From IMG/VR virus record IMGVR_UViG_3300042673_001139, positions 1 to 42,679 of that record: a stretch of 42,679 nt of DNA; one strand, 5' to 3'. Positions 16,617-23,408 of this stretch are shown piece after piece. The stretch's first letter is position 1; every line of letters begins with the position of its first letter. Source of the DNA: a virus. The notes under the pieces were generated by a model. That model did no database searches, had not been told where the DNA came from, and saw nothing but the letters and a program-made list of their open reading frames with translations. Made by a program: the position numbers and the translations under genes.

Positions 16617-18124
16617 TAAAAGACCAAGGGTGAATTTATGATTGCGTCAATGTCTATTGACGGCTCCGCTTCTGTCGGCATCACACCAACAGCCATAGCC
16701 AGCGCAACCATGCCGTCAATACGGCCAGTCGCTTTGTGTTTCGTAAATTTGCGGTTGCCCGCTGGGTCACTGACGGTGACAGCGTTTTTCGCGCACATCT
16801 CTAGAACCTTGTGGTTGCCGTGGCGCAATTTCTTGGAAAGCAGCTTTGATTCAAGCTCACGGATGGCCGGGGACATGCTGGCGTAACCCTGGCCAAAATC
16901 GATGAAGCGTTCTAACTCTTCTTCTGTGAAGCCGACCTTTTCTAACCAAGGCTTGAGGTGCTTCATGTTGTAGCGGTCGAAAGCCAGCGCTTTAACGTCA
17001 CAGCGATCAAACAAGCCGCGCAGGTGTTCGGCTACGAACTCATATTCAATTGCGCGTCCAGGCGTTGTTTCCAGCAGCCCTTCACGCGCCCACACGTCGT
17101 ATGGGACTCGATCAGCCCTGCTCTTTTCTTCCAGGCCGTCACTTGGCAGCCAGAATGTGGAGTGAACATCCCCATCTTGGGTGACACACACAAGGGCGGT
17201 CAAATCGCTGACGCTGGACAGGTCAAGCCCGCAGAAGATGGATTGACCATCTAACGAATCTGGCGAGTCGCCGTTTTCTTTCCACACCGAAGCGGTGACA
17301 AACGGGCTTCTGGCCTCGACCCGTTGATTCAGGATGAGGTTTCTAAAGCTGGCTTCCCGGCTTGGCAGTCGTTTCGCGTCCTGCGCCTGCCGGAAAACCT
17401 CTTCCTTGTTCATGAACTCGTCAAAGTGAGGATTCGCCGCTCTGATGGCCTCCTCACTGAACGGGTCAATATCTACTGGCGCGGTGCAAAGCTCTACTTT
17501 GATCCGAGGATCGGCACCAGTCATCCCGTCATCAATCAGAAGGCTTAACAGGTCTGCGTCTGTTGGTGCCTGGGTGCTGATGACGATTGAAAGTGGGTTC
17601 TCTTGCGCTGCTGAAGCGGTTTCCAGCGCCTCATACAACTCAGAGCGCGGCCCCTTAACCTGCCCCAATTCGTCATGCACCGTGAAGACTGGGCTCAGAC
17701 CGTAGGCGGTCGAAGCATCTGCACTAAGGGCACGGTAAACCGTTCCCAACTCAGGGCACAACAACTGCTTGGCAGTCTCACGAAGGTGAACGCACTGCGA
17801 CAACTCGGGCGACATGCGCACAATCTTTGCCGCCAACGAAAACAAAATAGCCGCTTGCTCGCGGCTCATAGCACCCGAGTAAAGCTGACTGTTCGGCTTT
17901 GCTTCAGGGCCACACAGATGGAGCAACAGCAAGAACGCGCTGAATGCCGTCTTGGCATTCTTGCGGGCCATGCTCAGGATAAACAGGCGGGTCGGGCTGT
18001 CGTAAATGCGAACCAGCCACTGCCTTTGCTTCTTGGTCAGCTTGACAGGTTTACCGACGAACTTGCCCTCGGGGATGCGACAAAATTGTTCAATCCATGC
18101 CGCATTCCGAGCCGAACGCTTCAT
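16616..18124 (-). CDS. Terminase large subunit
   Basis: 502 residues, the DNA-packaging motor and nuclease. ATPase part: variant Walker A ARKNAKT (53-59), Walker B plus catalytic acid FTVHDE (147-152). Nuclease part: Asp301 in CGLDLSS, Asp383 in AFDRYNM, and acidic residues near the C-terminus. HK97-like Terminase_1 type. Overlaps the small subunit stop by four bases. Confidence 0.95.
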   Translation of the reverse strand: MKRSARNAAWIEQFCRIPEGKFVGKPVKLTKKQRQWLVRIYDSPTRLFILSMARKNAKTAFSAFLLLLHLCGPEAKPNSQLYSGAMSREQAAILFSLAAKIVRMSPELSQCVHLRETAKQLLCPELGTVYRALSADASTAYGLSPVFTVHDELGQVKGPRSELYEALETASAAQENPLSIVISTQAPTDADLLSLLIDDGMTGADPRIKVELCTAPVDIDPFSEEAIRAANPHFDEFMNKEEVFRQAQDAKRLPSREASFRNLILNQRVEARSPFVTASVWKENGDSPDSLDGQSIFCGLDLSSVSDLTALVCVTQDGDVHSTFWLPSDGLEEKSRADRVPYDVWAREGLLETTPGRAIEYEFVAEHLRGLFDRCDVKALAFDRYNMKHLKPWLEKVGFTEEELERFIDFGQGYASMSPAIRELESKLLSKKLRHGNHKVLEMCAKNAVTVSDPAGNRKFTKHKATGRIDGMVALAMAVGVMPTEAEPSIDIDAIINSPLVF

Positions 18125-18570
18125 TCTTCAGCGGGCGCAAGCTCCCAAGGTTTGCGAGCCTTGGATTGATTCTTCAGAGAGGTGCCGACAGTGGCTGGAT
18201 GCTCAACTGCCTGGCGGGTAATACGAAGGCGCGTAGCCAGTGAAGATGCGGCGCGGCTTTCGCGCTCATTCATGGACAACAATCTGTCATAGCGCTTCAA
18301 CCCTTCGTCGTCAGCCATCCAGGCGCGGTCGAAGTTGGTTAGCTCATCAGCAAGGATGCGGGCCTGGACAATGTGGCGGCAATACAACTCAAGCAGCGGG
18401 GCATGCGTGGCCGTGAATGCGCTGGCTGGTTGGTCGTTCACCACCTCCAACCACACCGTCAACTCTGCTTCAGAGATGTGCGCCGGGGCAGGAAGCCGCC
18501 TCTCGTGCGAAACAGACGCAACTTGGGCCGCCAACACCATCGAATCACTCGATTTGCGGCCTCTTTGCAT
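18121..18570 (-). CDS. Terminase small subunit
   Basis: 149 residues, helical, with LPAPAHISEAELTVWLEVV and LLELYCRHIVQARILADE typical of phage terminase small subunits (P27-type). It recognises the packaging site and recruits the large subunit. The C-terminus is basic (KNQSKARKPWE). A hundred noncoding bases with an eight-cytosine run separate it from the HNH gene, a plausible neighbourhood for the packaging site. Confidence 0.82.
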   Translation of the reverse strand: MQRGRKSSDSMVLAAQVASVSHERRLPAPAHISEAELTVWLEVVNDQPASAFTATHAPLLELYCRHIVQARILADELTNFDRAWMADDEGLKRYDRLLSMNERESRAASSLATRLRITRQAVEHPATVGTSLKNQSKARKPWELAPAEE

Positions 18571-18669
18571 AATTTGTCGCCTTAAAACAACTAAATTTGT
18601 CCAGGTTTAGCAAAATGAACGGTACAGACCGGTTTCCCGAGGCCCCGTGCTGAACTTTTCAGCCCCCCC

Positions 18670-18975
18670 CTACCACCTGACCCTGCCGTCCTCGTCAAAC
18701 TTTGCTCGCTCAACGTAGCCGAGGTCTGCTGCGGTCTTGTCAACGTGACAACCTGTCTTAACACCATCAACAACCTCGACGCACAACACCTGTAAGTTGT
18801 CATCGCTGTTGTCTACCTCTTGGTTAACAGCCTTGATGTGGTCAAGCTCAAATCCGCGAGGGAAGGCAACCAGCCTGCGACACATAGCGCAGTGCGGGTC
18901 TTGCGTCCATATGCGCAAGCGTGTCGCCTGGAGGCCTCGGCCTCTTAGCCGCTTGTCATGGTTGTTGTAGGCCAT
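18670..18975 (-). CDS. HNH endonuclease, terminase-adjacent
   Basis: 101 residues. HNH core: CAMC (29-32), FELDHIKAVN with the HNH His, DNLQVLC, then CH in GVKTGCHVDKT. The short free-standing form next to terminase resembles HK97 gp74-like HNH proteins, which are needed with terminase for cos cleavage in some phages. Metal-dependent nicking is expected; the role in packaging is by family analogy. No strong ribosome site before 18975. Confidence 0.82.
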   Translation of the reverse strand: MAYNNHDKRLRGRGLQATRLRIWTQDPHCAMCRRLVAFPRGFELDHIKAVNQEVDNSDDNLQVLCVEVVDGVKTGCHVDKTAADLGYVERAKFDEDGRVRW

Positions 18976-19136
18976 TGATGCTTACGATCTCACGCGCCCG
19001 CCGCCTAATCGGGTAGGTGGAGTTCCGCCGATTGCTTGCCACCACGTCGCGTGATGCGGCCCATGTGTAGAGTGGGTCACGCTTGCCCTGTGCGTTGACG
19101 CTGCACGCGCCACCCTGGTAGCCGTGACCTGGCGGT

Positions 19137-19352
19137 CTAGTGCGGGCTGATGCGGGTGGATTGGGGTTTGGTGCAGGATGGGCAGTAGTCCAAGTCCGTC
19201 GCTTGATGCGTCCAACCTCTTTGTGCTGCCAGCCTTCGAAGTTCACTCCCCTGTCTGCGGGTAAGTGTTGGAATGCCCTGCTGTTTGGGCGTCACATCCT
19301 CGCCGCCAATAGTCACGCCGCAGTTATCGCACTTGAGGTGAATGCCGTACAT
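19137..19352 (-). CDS. Small zinc-ribbon protein
   Basis: 71 residues with CDNCG near the N-terminus (8-11) and YCPSC near the C-terminus, two CxxC pairs able to bind one zinc. Between them a basic helix (RRQGSELRRLAAQRGW). First coding region after the late-leader terminator. Similar small proteins are frequent near phage terminases; function not known. Confidence 0.6.
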   Translation of the reverse strand: MYGIHLKCDNCGVTIGGEDVTPKQQGIPTLTRRQGSELRRLAAQRGWTHQATDLDYCPSCTKPQSTRISPH

Positions 19353-19387
19353 TGGTTGTGATGTGTGTGGATTAAAGGCTGAAATGC

Positions 19388-19412
19388 AAAAAGCCGCTCA
19401 CTTGGGCGGCTT
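19388..19412 (-). terminator. Terminator in the late leader
   Basis: Stem AAGCCGC/GCGGCTT (19391-19397 and 19406-19412), eight-base loop, five T on the minus strand. It lies about 95 bases after the antiterminator stop and before the first late gene, the place of tR' in lambdoid phages. Confidence 0.72.
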
Positions 19413-19449
19413 ATGTTTCTTGCGGGGACAGCAAAGCTTCTTCTGTGAG

Positions 19450-19501
19450 AAGCCCTCTATTATTCTGCGAGCCCGACCGGGCTTCCATTATTGGCTGCGA
19501 G
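19450..19501 (-). promoter_or_regulatory. Putative late promoter/pause leader with duplicated AATAAT
   Basis: Directly after the Q-like gene the minus strand carries an imperfect direct repeat: CTCGCAGCCAATAATGGAAG (19501-19482) and CTCGCAGAATAATAGAGGGC (19471-19452). Each contains AATAAT, one base off TATAAT, 28 bases apart. The first could be the -10 of the late promoter and the second a promoter-proximal pause element as in Q-dependent late promoters. A hairpin (AGCCC/GGGCT) lies between them. No convincing -35 seen; assignment is inference. Confidence 0.4.
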
Positions 19502-19507
19502 TTTGTA

Positions 19508-20020
19508 TCACAAATCAAGACTTGGCGCAATAGCTCGCATGGCTTCCTGGCCTGCCCTGCTTTGCGCCATCTCTATCTGCGCCTGAGCCCAGTCTGCATA
19601 TTCAAGCTTGGATCGGTGGAATTGCCTATGAAACAGCGTCTTGCCTGTTCCTCGACATGACTTGCATTCCTTGTCGCTTAGGCTTGGTGTACCTGGGATC
19701 ACCTCATATCCTGAGCCATGACATACAGTGCAGACATTGGCCCTATTCCATGCCAAGACGCCAGTTGCCACGGTTCGAGCCTCTGATTCCCTCAAGCTCG
19801 CCGGGAAGTGAGTTAGCAGCTTCTGAGTCAGAGCCTCAATAACCGCCTGAGCAGCATTGTTGTCGCCAGTAAAAAGCCGCATAAGCGCGGCCCCCAATGG
19901 CTCACGCTTCCCAGCAAGCCCAAATGCCCCAATTACATCAGGGTCAGAAAACGTTGTATCTGGCCTGCTGCGCAAGTCTGAACTGCGGACGGCTGAGGCG
20001 TATCTGTCGATGATTGACAA
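19508..20020 (-). CDS. Late gene antiterminator Q-like protein with CxxCxGxG zinc motifs
   Basis: 170 residues. Two CxxCxGxG motifs: CTVCHGSGYE and CKSCRGTGKT, separated by about 15 residues, as in DnaJ-type zinc fingers and in Q antiterminators of the phage 82/21 group. Predicted helical elsewhere. It is the last gene before the late operon, same strand, with a promoter-like leader and terminator behind it, which is exactly where Q stands. Q alters RNA polymerase at the late promoter so that it ignores terminators; the many late terminators here make such a function necessary. Family match by motif and context only. Confidence 0.65.
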   Translation of the reverse strand: MSIIDRYASAVRSSDLRSRPDTTFSDPDVIGAFGLAGKREPLGAALMRLFTGDNNAAQAVIEALTQKLLTHFPASLRESEARTVATGVLAWNRANVCTVCHGSGYEVIPGTPSLSDKECKSCRGTGKTLFHRQFHRSKLEYADWAQAQIEMAQSRAGQEAMRAIAPSLDL

Positions 20021-20090
20021 GTCATGTCCATATCCCCGAAGCCGTTTCCTGTTGCACGTTGATTCTTTGCCGACGCGCTATGTGGGCGCG

Positions 20091-20120
20091 ATTCTACCTG
20101 ATGCACAAAGTCAATAGCAA
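20091..20120 (-). promoter_or_regulatory. Putative promoter for the Q-like gene
   Basis: TTGCTA (20120-20115), 18 bases, TAGAAT (20096-20091) on the minus strand, 4/6 and 5/6 matches to the consensus. Start would be near 20084, about 64 bases before the Q-like ATG. Needed because the genes upstream of Q run the opposite way. Confidence 0.4.
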
Positions 20121-20148
20121 CAATCAATGGCGAATCTGACAAAAGTGC

Positions 20149-20177
20149 TTGCATTGTTTTGATTGTGCATATACAGT
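20149..20177 (+). promoter_or_regulatory. Promoter P1 of the plus-strand accessory operon
   Basis: TTGCAT (20149-20154), 17 bases, TACAGT (20172-20177). The -10 lies in the 12-mer GCATATACAGTA (20167-20178), which recurs exactly at the second promoter of the operon. Start expected near 20184, 33 bases before the first ATG. Confidence 0.5.
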
Positions 20178-20216
20178 ACATACATCGACAACACGCAACC
20201 AACCGGAGCAACCAAC

Positions 20217-20444
20217 ATGACAAAAAACATCATCAACAGCTCAATCATCGAAGCTTCAAAGCTGATTGCAGTGATTGATCCCGCCATGTCAAAAGCATTC
20301 CTTTCTCAGCCGTTTCATCGCCACGCATTGGTGACCGCCTTTTATCAATCGCTGTTAAAAAGCGAGACCTACCGCGACCTGGCTGAAGAAATTGCCGTTC
20401 GCCTGCGCAGTGCCATAGACACCACCGAATTGGCTGCCGGATGA
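20217..20444 (+). CDS. Accessory operon protein 1 (75 aa, unknown)
   Basis: Starts at ATG 20217 with GGAG eight bases upstream; the longer frame from 20163 is ignored because it begins before the expected transcript start. Helical, no cysteines (MTKNIINSSIIEASKLIAVIDP...). First gene of the plus-strand accessory operon; overlaps the next gene by four bases. Not recognised. Confidence 0.6.
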   Translation: MTKNIINSSIIEASKLIAVIDPAMSKAFLSQPFHRHALVTAFYQSLLKSETYRDLAEEIAVRLRSAIDTTELAAG

Positions 20445-20641
20445 AGACACCAACAAAAGGCCAGCGCGGCATATATACCCATCACAAACTCGGAGAAATC
20501 AAGTTCGTAGTGCATTCAATCGATGGGAATTTGTGCTGGGCTGAGTACGACAACGACAAGGGCAACGTTCAGCCGTTTATTTGGCGTTTCAAGGATGGCT
20601 ACAACACGATGCACAGATTTATAGGCAAAGTTGAGGCATGA
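20441..20641 (+). CDS. Accessory operon protein 2 (66 aa, unknown)
   Basis: MKTPTKGQRGIYTHHKLGEI..., a small beta-rich protein reading like an SH3-like barrel (IKFVVHSIDGNLCWAEYDND, IWRFKDGYNTMHRFI). ATGA overlap with the gene before and the frame after. Function not known. Confidence 0.58.
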   Translation: MKTPTKGQRGIYTHHKLGEIKFVVHSIDGNLCWAEYDNDKGNVQPFIWRFKDGYNTMHRFIGKVEA

Positions 20642-20673
20642 ACGGCAACACGCAAACAAACGGAGTAAACATC

Positions 20674-20838
20674 ATGACATTCCAGCAAGCCATCACAGCC
20701 GACCTGATCGGCTCTATCGTTGCCAAATGCGGCGTTAGCAAAGAGCGGGCCGCCGCTGAACTTAAGACGGCCGCAAAGACCGCAAAGACATTGGGCCTTC
20801 CGCTGGCCGACACGCTCAAGACATTGGGCCTGGTTTGA
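20674..20838 (+). CDS. Accessory operon protein 3 (54 aa, unknown)
   Basis: Start ATG 20674 has GGAG eight bases upstream; an in-frame ATG at 20638 is less likely. Helical, Ala/Lys-rich (CGVSKERAAAELKTAAKTAKTLGL), with near-repeated KTLGL motifs. No family recognised. Confidence 0.55.
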   Translation: MTFQQAITADLIGSIVAKCGVSKERAAAELKTAAKTAKTLGLPLADTLKTLGLV

Positions 20839-21206
20839 AGAAAAACGGCAAACACGAAACTAGCCGCGCCTGGATTCGCGCATCAAAGCGCGATAACGCT
20901 ATCGCTGCGATCTTTGCAGGATTGGATAGCGCACCAAAACAAGGGGCAGCTATCAAAGACATGAACAAACAAACATCAGACCTGACATACACAATTACCG
21001 GCATGTTTGTGCGGTTTTTTCCAGAAACTGCCGATGGGCAGAAAGCGTGGGCTGAAATGGCAAAAGAATGCGAGGGCGGGGTTATCTACGCCTGCCACCT
21101 GGATAGCACACTCAAACAATTGCGGGATGCTGGCTACCGCGTCACTAAGTCCCGGCCTGCCAAAAAGCTTGACGATGAAGCGCTATTCGCGGAGTTGTTC
21201 GCATGA
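20835..21206 (+). CDS. Accessory operon protein 4 (up to 123 aa, unknown)
   Basis: The frame opens with a TTG (20835) overlapping the previous stop. An alternative ATG at 20961 (MNKQTSDLTYTITGMFVRFF) would give 81 residues; neither has a good ribosome site. The N-terminal part is basic, the rest mixed alpha/beta, ending in an acidic helix (LDDEALFAELFA). Translationally linked to the next gene by an ATGA overlap. Not recognised. Confidence 0.5.
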   Translation: MKKNGKHETSRAWIRASKRDNAIAAIFAGLDSAPKQGAAIKDMNKQTSDLTYTITGMFVRFFPETADGQKAWAEMAKECEGGVIYACHLDSTLKQLRDAGYRVTKSRPAKKLDDEALFAELFA

Positions 21207-21427
21207 CGCGAGGCGGCAAACGCGAAGGCGCAGGCCGAAAGCTAAAAACACCAGGAGAGCCCATGAAAAACCGCGCCATGCGCTGGACTGACGCCGGGTG
21301 GGCCGACGTGCTACTGATCGGCATGGATCGGGTGCGAGAACTGGTTGCCAAAGAGGCAAAGCGGGGCGCTTCGACCGATAGCAAAAAACAATCAAAAACA
21401 CCGAAAAAAGATGTTGACATTGAATGA
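21203..21427 (+). CDS. Small basic protein with GGKREGAGRK motif (74 aa)
   Basis: N-terminal MTRGGKREGAGRKLKTPGEP is a motif widely seen at the start of small phage proteins that may bind nucleic acid. A helix (WADVLLIGMDRVRELVAKEA) and a Lys-rich tail follow. The second promoter of the operon sits in its last codons. Biochemical role not established. Confidence 0.62.
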   Translation: MTRGGKREGAGRKLKTPGEPMKNRAMRWTDAGWADVLLIGMDRVRELVAKEAKRGASTDSKKQSKTPKKDVDIE

Positions 21428-21442
21428 ATACGCATATACAGT
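21414..21442 (+). promoter_or_regulatory. Promoter P2 inside the accessory operon
   Basis: Perfect -35 TTGACA (21414-21419), 17 bases, TACAGT (21437-21442). Shares GCATATACAGTA (21432-21443) with P1. Start near 21449, about 60 bases before the next gene. A 15-codon frame (21450-21497) begins almost at the predicted start; no ribosome site seen for it. Confidence 0.62.
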
Positions 21443-21510
21443 AACACACATGGACAGCGCATCGCGTCCACCGCCCAGGCGGCACCTGGAATCCTGATAG
21501 GAGCATCAAC

Positions 21511-21789
21511 ATGGGCACAAAAGGTGAACTTTCACGCGATGAAGCTGTGGCAATCGTCGGCGAACAGGCAGTTGCTGCGGTAGAGCGAGAAAACTGCGAG
21601 GCCAGCAGCCGCTTGATGCCAGACCAAGATGACAGAGTGGAGTTTGTGGCCTCAATCTGGTGCAAAGACAGCGACGGCGAAAAATGCTCTTTGAGGGCCT
21701 ACTACTACCCGACTAAACAAGAGCTGGACGATGCAGGAGAAGACCTCTCAAACGTAAATTGGGAAATCGAAGGCTACGAAATCGTCTGA
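21511..21789 (+). CDS. Accessory operon acidic protein (92 aa)
   Basis: ATG 21511 preceded by ATAGGAG. Strongly acidic (EQAVAAVERENCEASSRLMPDQDD, DDAGEDLSNVNWEIEGYE), mixed alpha/beta, with one helix at the start. First gene behind the strong promoter P2. Small acidic proteins in this position are often DNA mimics or inhibitors of host enzymes, but nothing specific is shown here. Confidence 0.62.
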   Translation: MGTKGELSRDEAVAIVGEQAVAAVERENCEASSRLMPDQDDRVEFVASIWCKDSDGEKCSLRAYYYPTKQELDDAGEDLSNVNWEIEGYEIV

Positions 21790-21802
21790 TAGGAGCAACA
21801 TC

Positions 21803-22138
21803 ATGGCAAAACTTTACAAAACATATCGCAACGCAAGCCGCAATGCGAGCGCCGACTCTGTTTCGATGGATGGCGTCGATGGCTTCATGCGGGTCACGGA
21901 CTTGATCGTTACCGAAATAATAGTTACCGACAGCGCCGCCTGGAGTCAATTCGGCAAAAGGACGTTCAGCGTTGTAAAAACATCAAGCGGGTTATTCGGT
22001 ACGACGTGGAGCGATTCCGGCGTCGAGAACCATTGCCAAACACTCTACTCGTCACTGGAGGCAGCAATGGCCGCGCACCGTGAAACGATTTCAAGGTATG
22101 CCGCCGATCCGAAGTGGCAGTACAAAGATGCAGCCTGA
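21803..22138 (+). CDS. Accessory operon protein (111 aa, unknown)
   Basis: ATG 21803 with AGGAG upstream, the same ATAGGAGCAA-type leader as the gene before. Alpha/beta, with VTDLIVTEIIVTDSAAW in the middle and an aromatic C-terminus. No cysteine pairs or membrane segment. Its end overlaps the RHH-like gene by 11 bases. Not recognised. Confidence 0.6.
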   Translation: MAKLYKTYRNASRNASADSVSMDGVDGFMRVTDLIVTEIIVTDSAAWSQFGKRTFSVVKTSSGLFGTTWSDSGVENHCQTLYSSLEAAMAAHRETISRYAADPKWQYKDAA

Positions 22139-22280
22139 CGCCACCATCCATCTCCGCGTACCAGCCGCCACCAAGGCGGCTTGGGTGCTTCAAAGCCGTG
22201 CCGCAGGGATGCGGCTATCCGATTGGATTGCACTGTGTGTTGCGCGGTCGCAGCAGCAAACTAAGGACAAAACACAATGA
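22128..22280 (+). CDS. Ribbon-helix-helix-like small DNA-binding protein (50 aa)
   Basis: MQPDATIHLRVPAATKAAWVLQSRAAGMRLSDWI: a short strand (TIHLRVP) followed by two helices, the pattern of Arc/MetJ-type ribbon-helix-helix proteins. Such proteins act as dimeric repressors or antitoxins. Overlaps the previous gene by 11 bases and the next by four. Could autoregulate the operon; inference. Confidence 0.6.
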   Translation: MQPDATIHLRVPAATKAAWVLQSRAAGMRLSDWIALCVARSQQQTKDKTQ

Positions 22281-22489
22281 AAGCAGTAAAAATCAAAGGC
22301 CAACAATTCCCAGCCATTGAAGCCAGCAAACTTGAAAGCGGCCTTGTTTATTGGGATGGGAGCGAAATCGACAATGTTGAAATTACTGGCAAGACGGTAC
22401 GTTTCACTTTGGCGGGCAATGTTGAGCGTACTGCCCGCGCAAGCAGCCTGATTGCTCTTTCCAATGGCCAAGTGGCGGTTGCGCTGTGA
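22277..22489 (+). CDS. Accessory operon protein (70 aa, unknown)
   Basis: MKAVKIKGQQFPAIEASKLESG..., beta-rich with alternating hydrophobic residues, probably a small barrel. ATGA overlaps on both sides. Not recognised. Confidence 0.58.
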   Translation: MKAVKIKGQQFPAIEASKLESGLVYWDGSEIDNVEITGKTVRFTLAGNVERTARASSLIALSNGQVAVAL

Positions 22490-22749
22490 TACGGCGATCT
22501 GAAAAGGCAGTTTTGCGACTGCGCATTGATGTTCGTGGGTCTAGGTATGACTCATTGGCCGGAGAAACACGAAGCCTGAGATGGTTTCAAGAGGTGCCGC
22601 GAGTTATTGCCAAGGCCAGAGCCCAAGAGCCAATAGATTGGGGCGGCGCTATGGTTTCAGCAAATGGCTATGAATTGCTGGAGGGTGCAGCCATGGCTTC
22701 TTATTTTGACAAGATAAAACTGCTCGCCGCATCGTCTACTGCACAATGA
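22486..22749 (+). CDS. Accessory operon protein (87 aa, unknown)
   Basis: Starts with GTG 22486 in GTGA overlap with the gene before and ends in ATGA overlap with the HTH gene. Basic N-terminus (RRSEKAVLRLRIDVRG), then mixed. No recognised domain. Confidence 0.5.
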   Translation: MIRRSEKAVLRLRIDVRGSRYDSLAGETRSLRWFQEVPRVIAKARAQEPIDWGGAMVSANGYELLEGAAMASYFDKIKLLAASSTAQ

Positions 22750-22967
22750 CTTTCTCGCCAGAATCCGCCAAAGCCCTACGCCTGCGACTCGGGCTAACCC
22801 AACAGCAGATAGCCGAACTTGCGGGCTATGCCGGTGCCGCATGTCGCAAAAACTGGTCAATGATCGAATCAGGGGTGCGGGGCATGGACTCTGCGCGCTG
22901 GGAGTTGCTGCTGCTCAAAGCTGGGGTGCATCCAACACTGGAGCTAAAGCAGCGGCACCCCCTGTGA
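22746..22967 (+). CDS. XRE-type helix-turn-helix regulator, end of accessory operon
   Basis: 73 residues. ALRLRLGLTQQQIAELAGY then WSMIESGVRGM is a lambda-repressor-like HTH (helices 2-3 at about 18-40), followed by the frequent tail WELLLLKAG. Last gene of the operon, like the Aca regulators that close anti-CRISPR operons and repress their own promoters. The inserted CRKN before WSMIE is a small departure from the usual HTH spacing. Regulation of P1/P2 is inference. Confidence 0.7.
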   Translation: MTFSPESAKALRLRLGLTQQQIAELAGYAGAACRKNWSMIESGVRGMDSARWELLLLKAGVHPTLELKQRHPL

Positions 22968-23042
22968 TGGAATTTTTTAGGCCTGACCCCCTGTCGTGGG
23001 ATTTTTGGGCTTTTGGGGTGTAGTGGGATTTTTTGATCTAAC
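22958..23042 (+). repeat. Three imperfect tandem repeats of about 28 bases
   Basis: Units starting near 22958, 22987 and 23015 share the core TGTNRTGGRATTTTT (TGT at 22963, 22992, 23019; spacing 29 and 27). The first two are preceded by CCCCC, the third by GGGG. They overlap the end of the HTH gene and fill the gap between convergent operons. Could be a transcription-end region or protein-binding array. Confidence 0.5.
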
Positions 23043-23046
23043 CCGA

Positions 23047-23226
23047 TCAATCGCAATCGCATCCATCAAACCTACTGTCAGGAAACAAATCAATCTCCTC
23101 GCAGTTTTCTCTTATAAGTTGCTTCACAGCCTCAAAAGCCGCGTTCACTTCTTGCAAGTTTTCTCTAGGTGCGGCACGGAATCGTGCCATTGCGTTACTG
23201 AATTCCTCTTCTTCAAGCCACTGCAT
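23047..23226 (-). CDS. Small acidic protein (59 aa), end of left early operon
   Basis: ATG 23226, two bases after the upstream stop. MQWLEEEEFSNAMARFRAAP..., helical and acidic, ending in CDCD. Last gene of the minus-strand early operon. No family recognised. Confidence 0.55.
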   Translation of the reverse strand: MQWLEEEEFSNAMARFRAAPRENLQEVNAAFEAVKQLIRENCEEIDLFPDSRFDGCDCD

Positions 23227-23228
23227 GT

Positions 23229-23408
23229 TTAAATTTCCTGGTGCGTCGCATGTTTGCGCCTAACCCGATCAATCGCCCGCTCAATCAAGTGAGCATCCCT
23301 CACCCTGCCGACTGCTTTTAGTTCTTGGCGGAACTGGCGCAGGATCGCGAGAAGTTCGTCTTTTTCTGATGGGCGCTCAATTTCTTCAAATTGGCCTAGC
23401 GAGTTCAT
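23229..23408 (-). CDS. Small helical protein (59 aa)
   Basis: Start ATG 23408 chosen for AAGGA five bases upstream; the longer frame overlaps the neighbour more. MNSLGQFEEIERPSEKDELL..., charged coiled-coil-like. Unknown function. Confidence 0.55.
   Translation of the reverse strand: MNSLGQFEEIERPSEKDELLAILRQFRQELKAVGRVRDAHLIERAIDRVRRKHATHQEI

Noticed and set aside
18956-19246. 96-codon frame on the minus strand between zinc-ribbon and HNH genes
   Set aside because: Its start lies within the zinc-ribbon gene in another frame, there is no ribosome site, and the sequence is not protein-like in the first half. The last 50 codons fill a 160-base gap and might be coding from an unusual start, but this cannot be supported.
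20165-20180. LexA (SOS) box at promoter P1
   Set aside because: Contains ATACAG but the other half (CTGT eight bases before ACAG) is missing; the same holds at P2.
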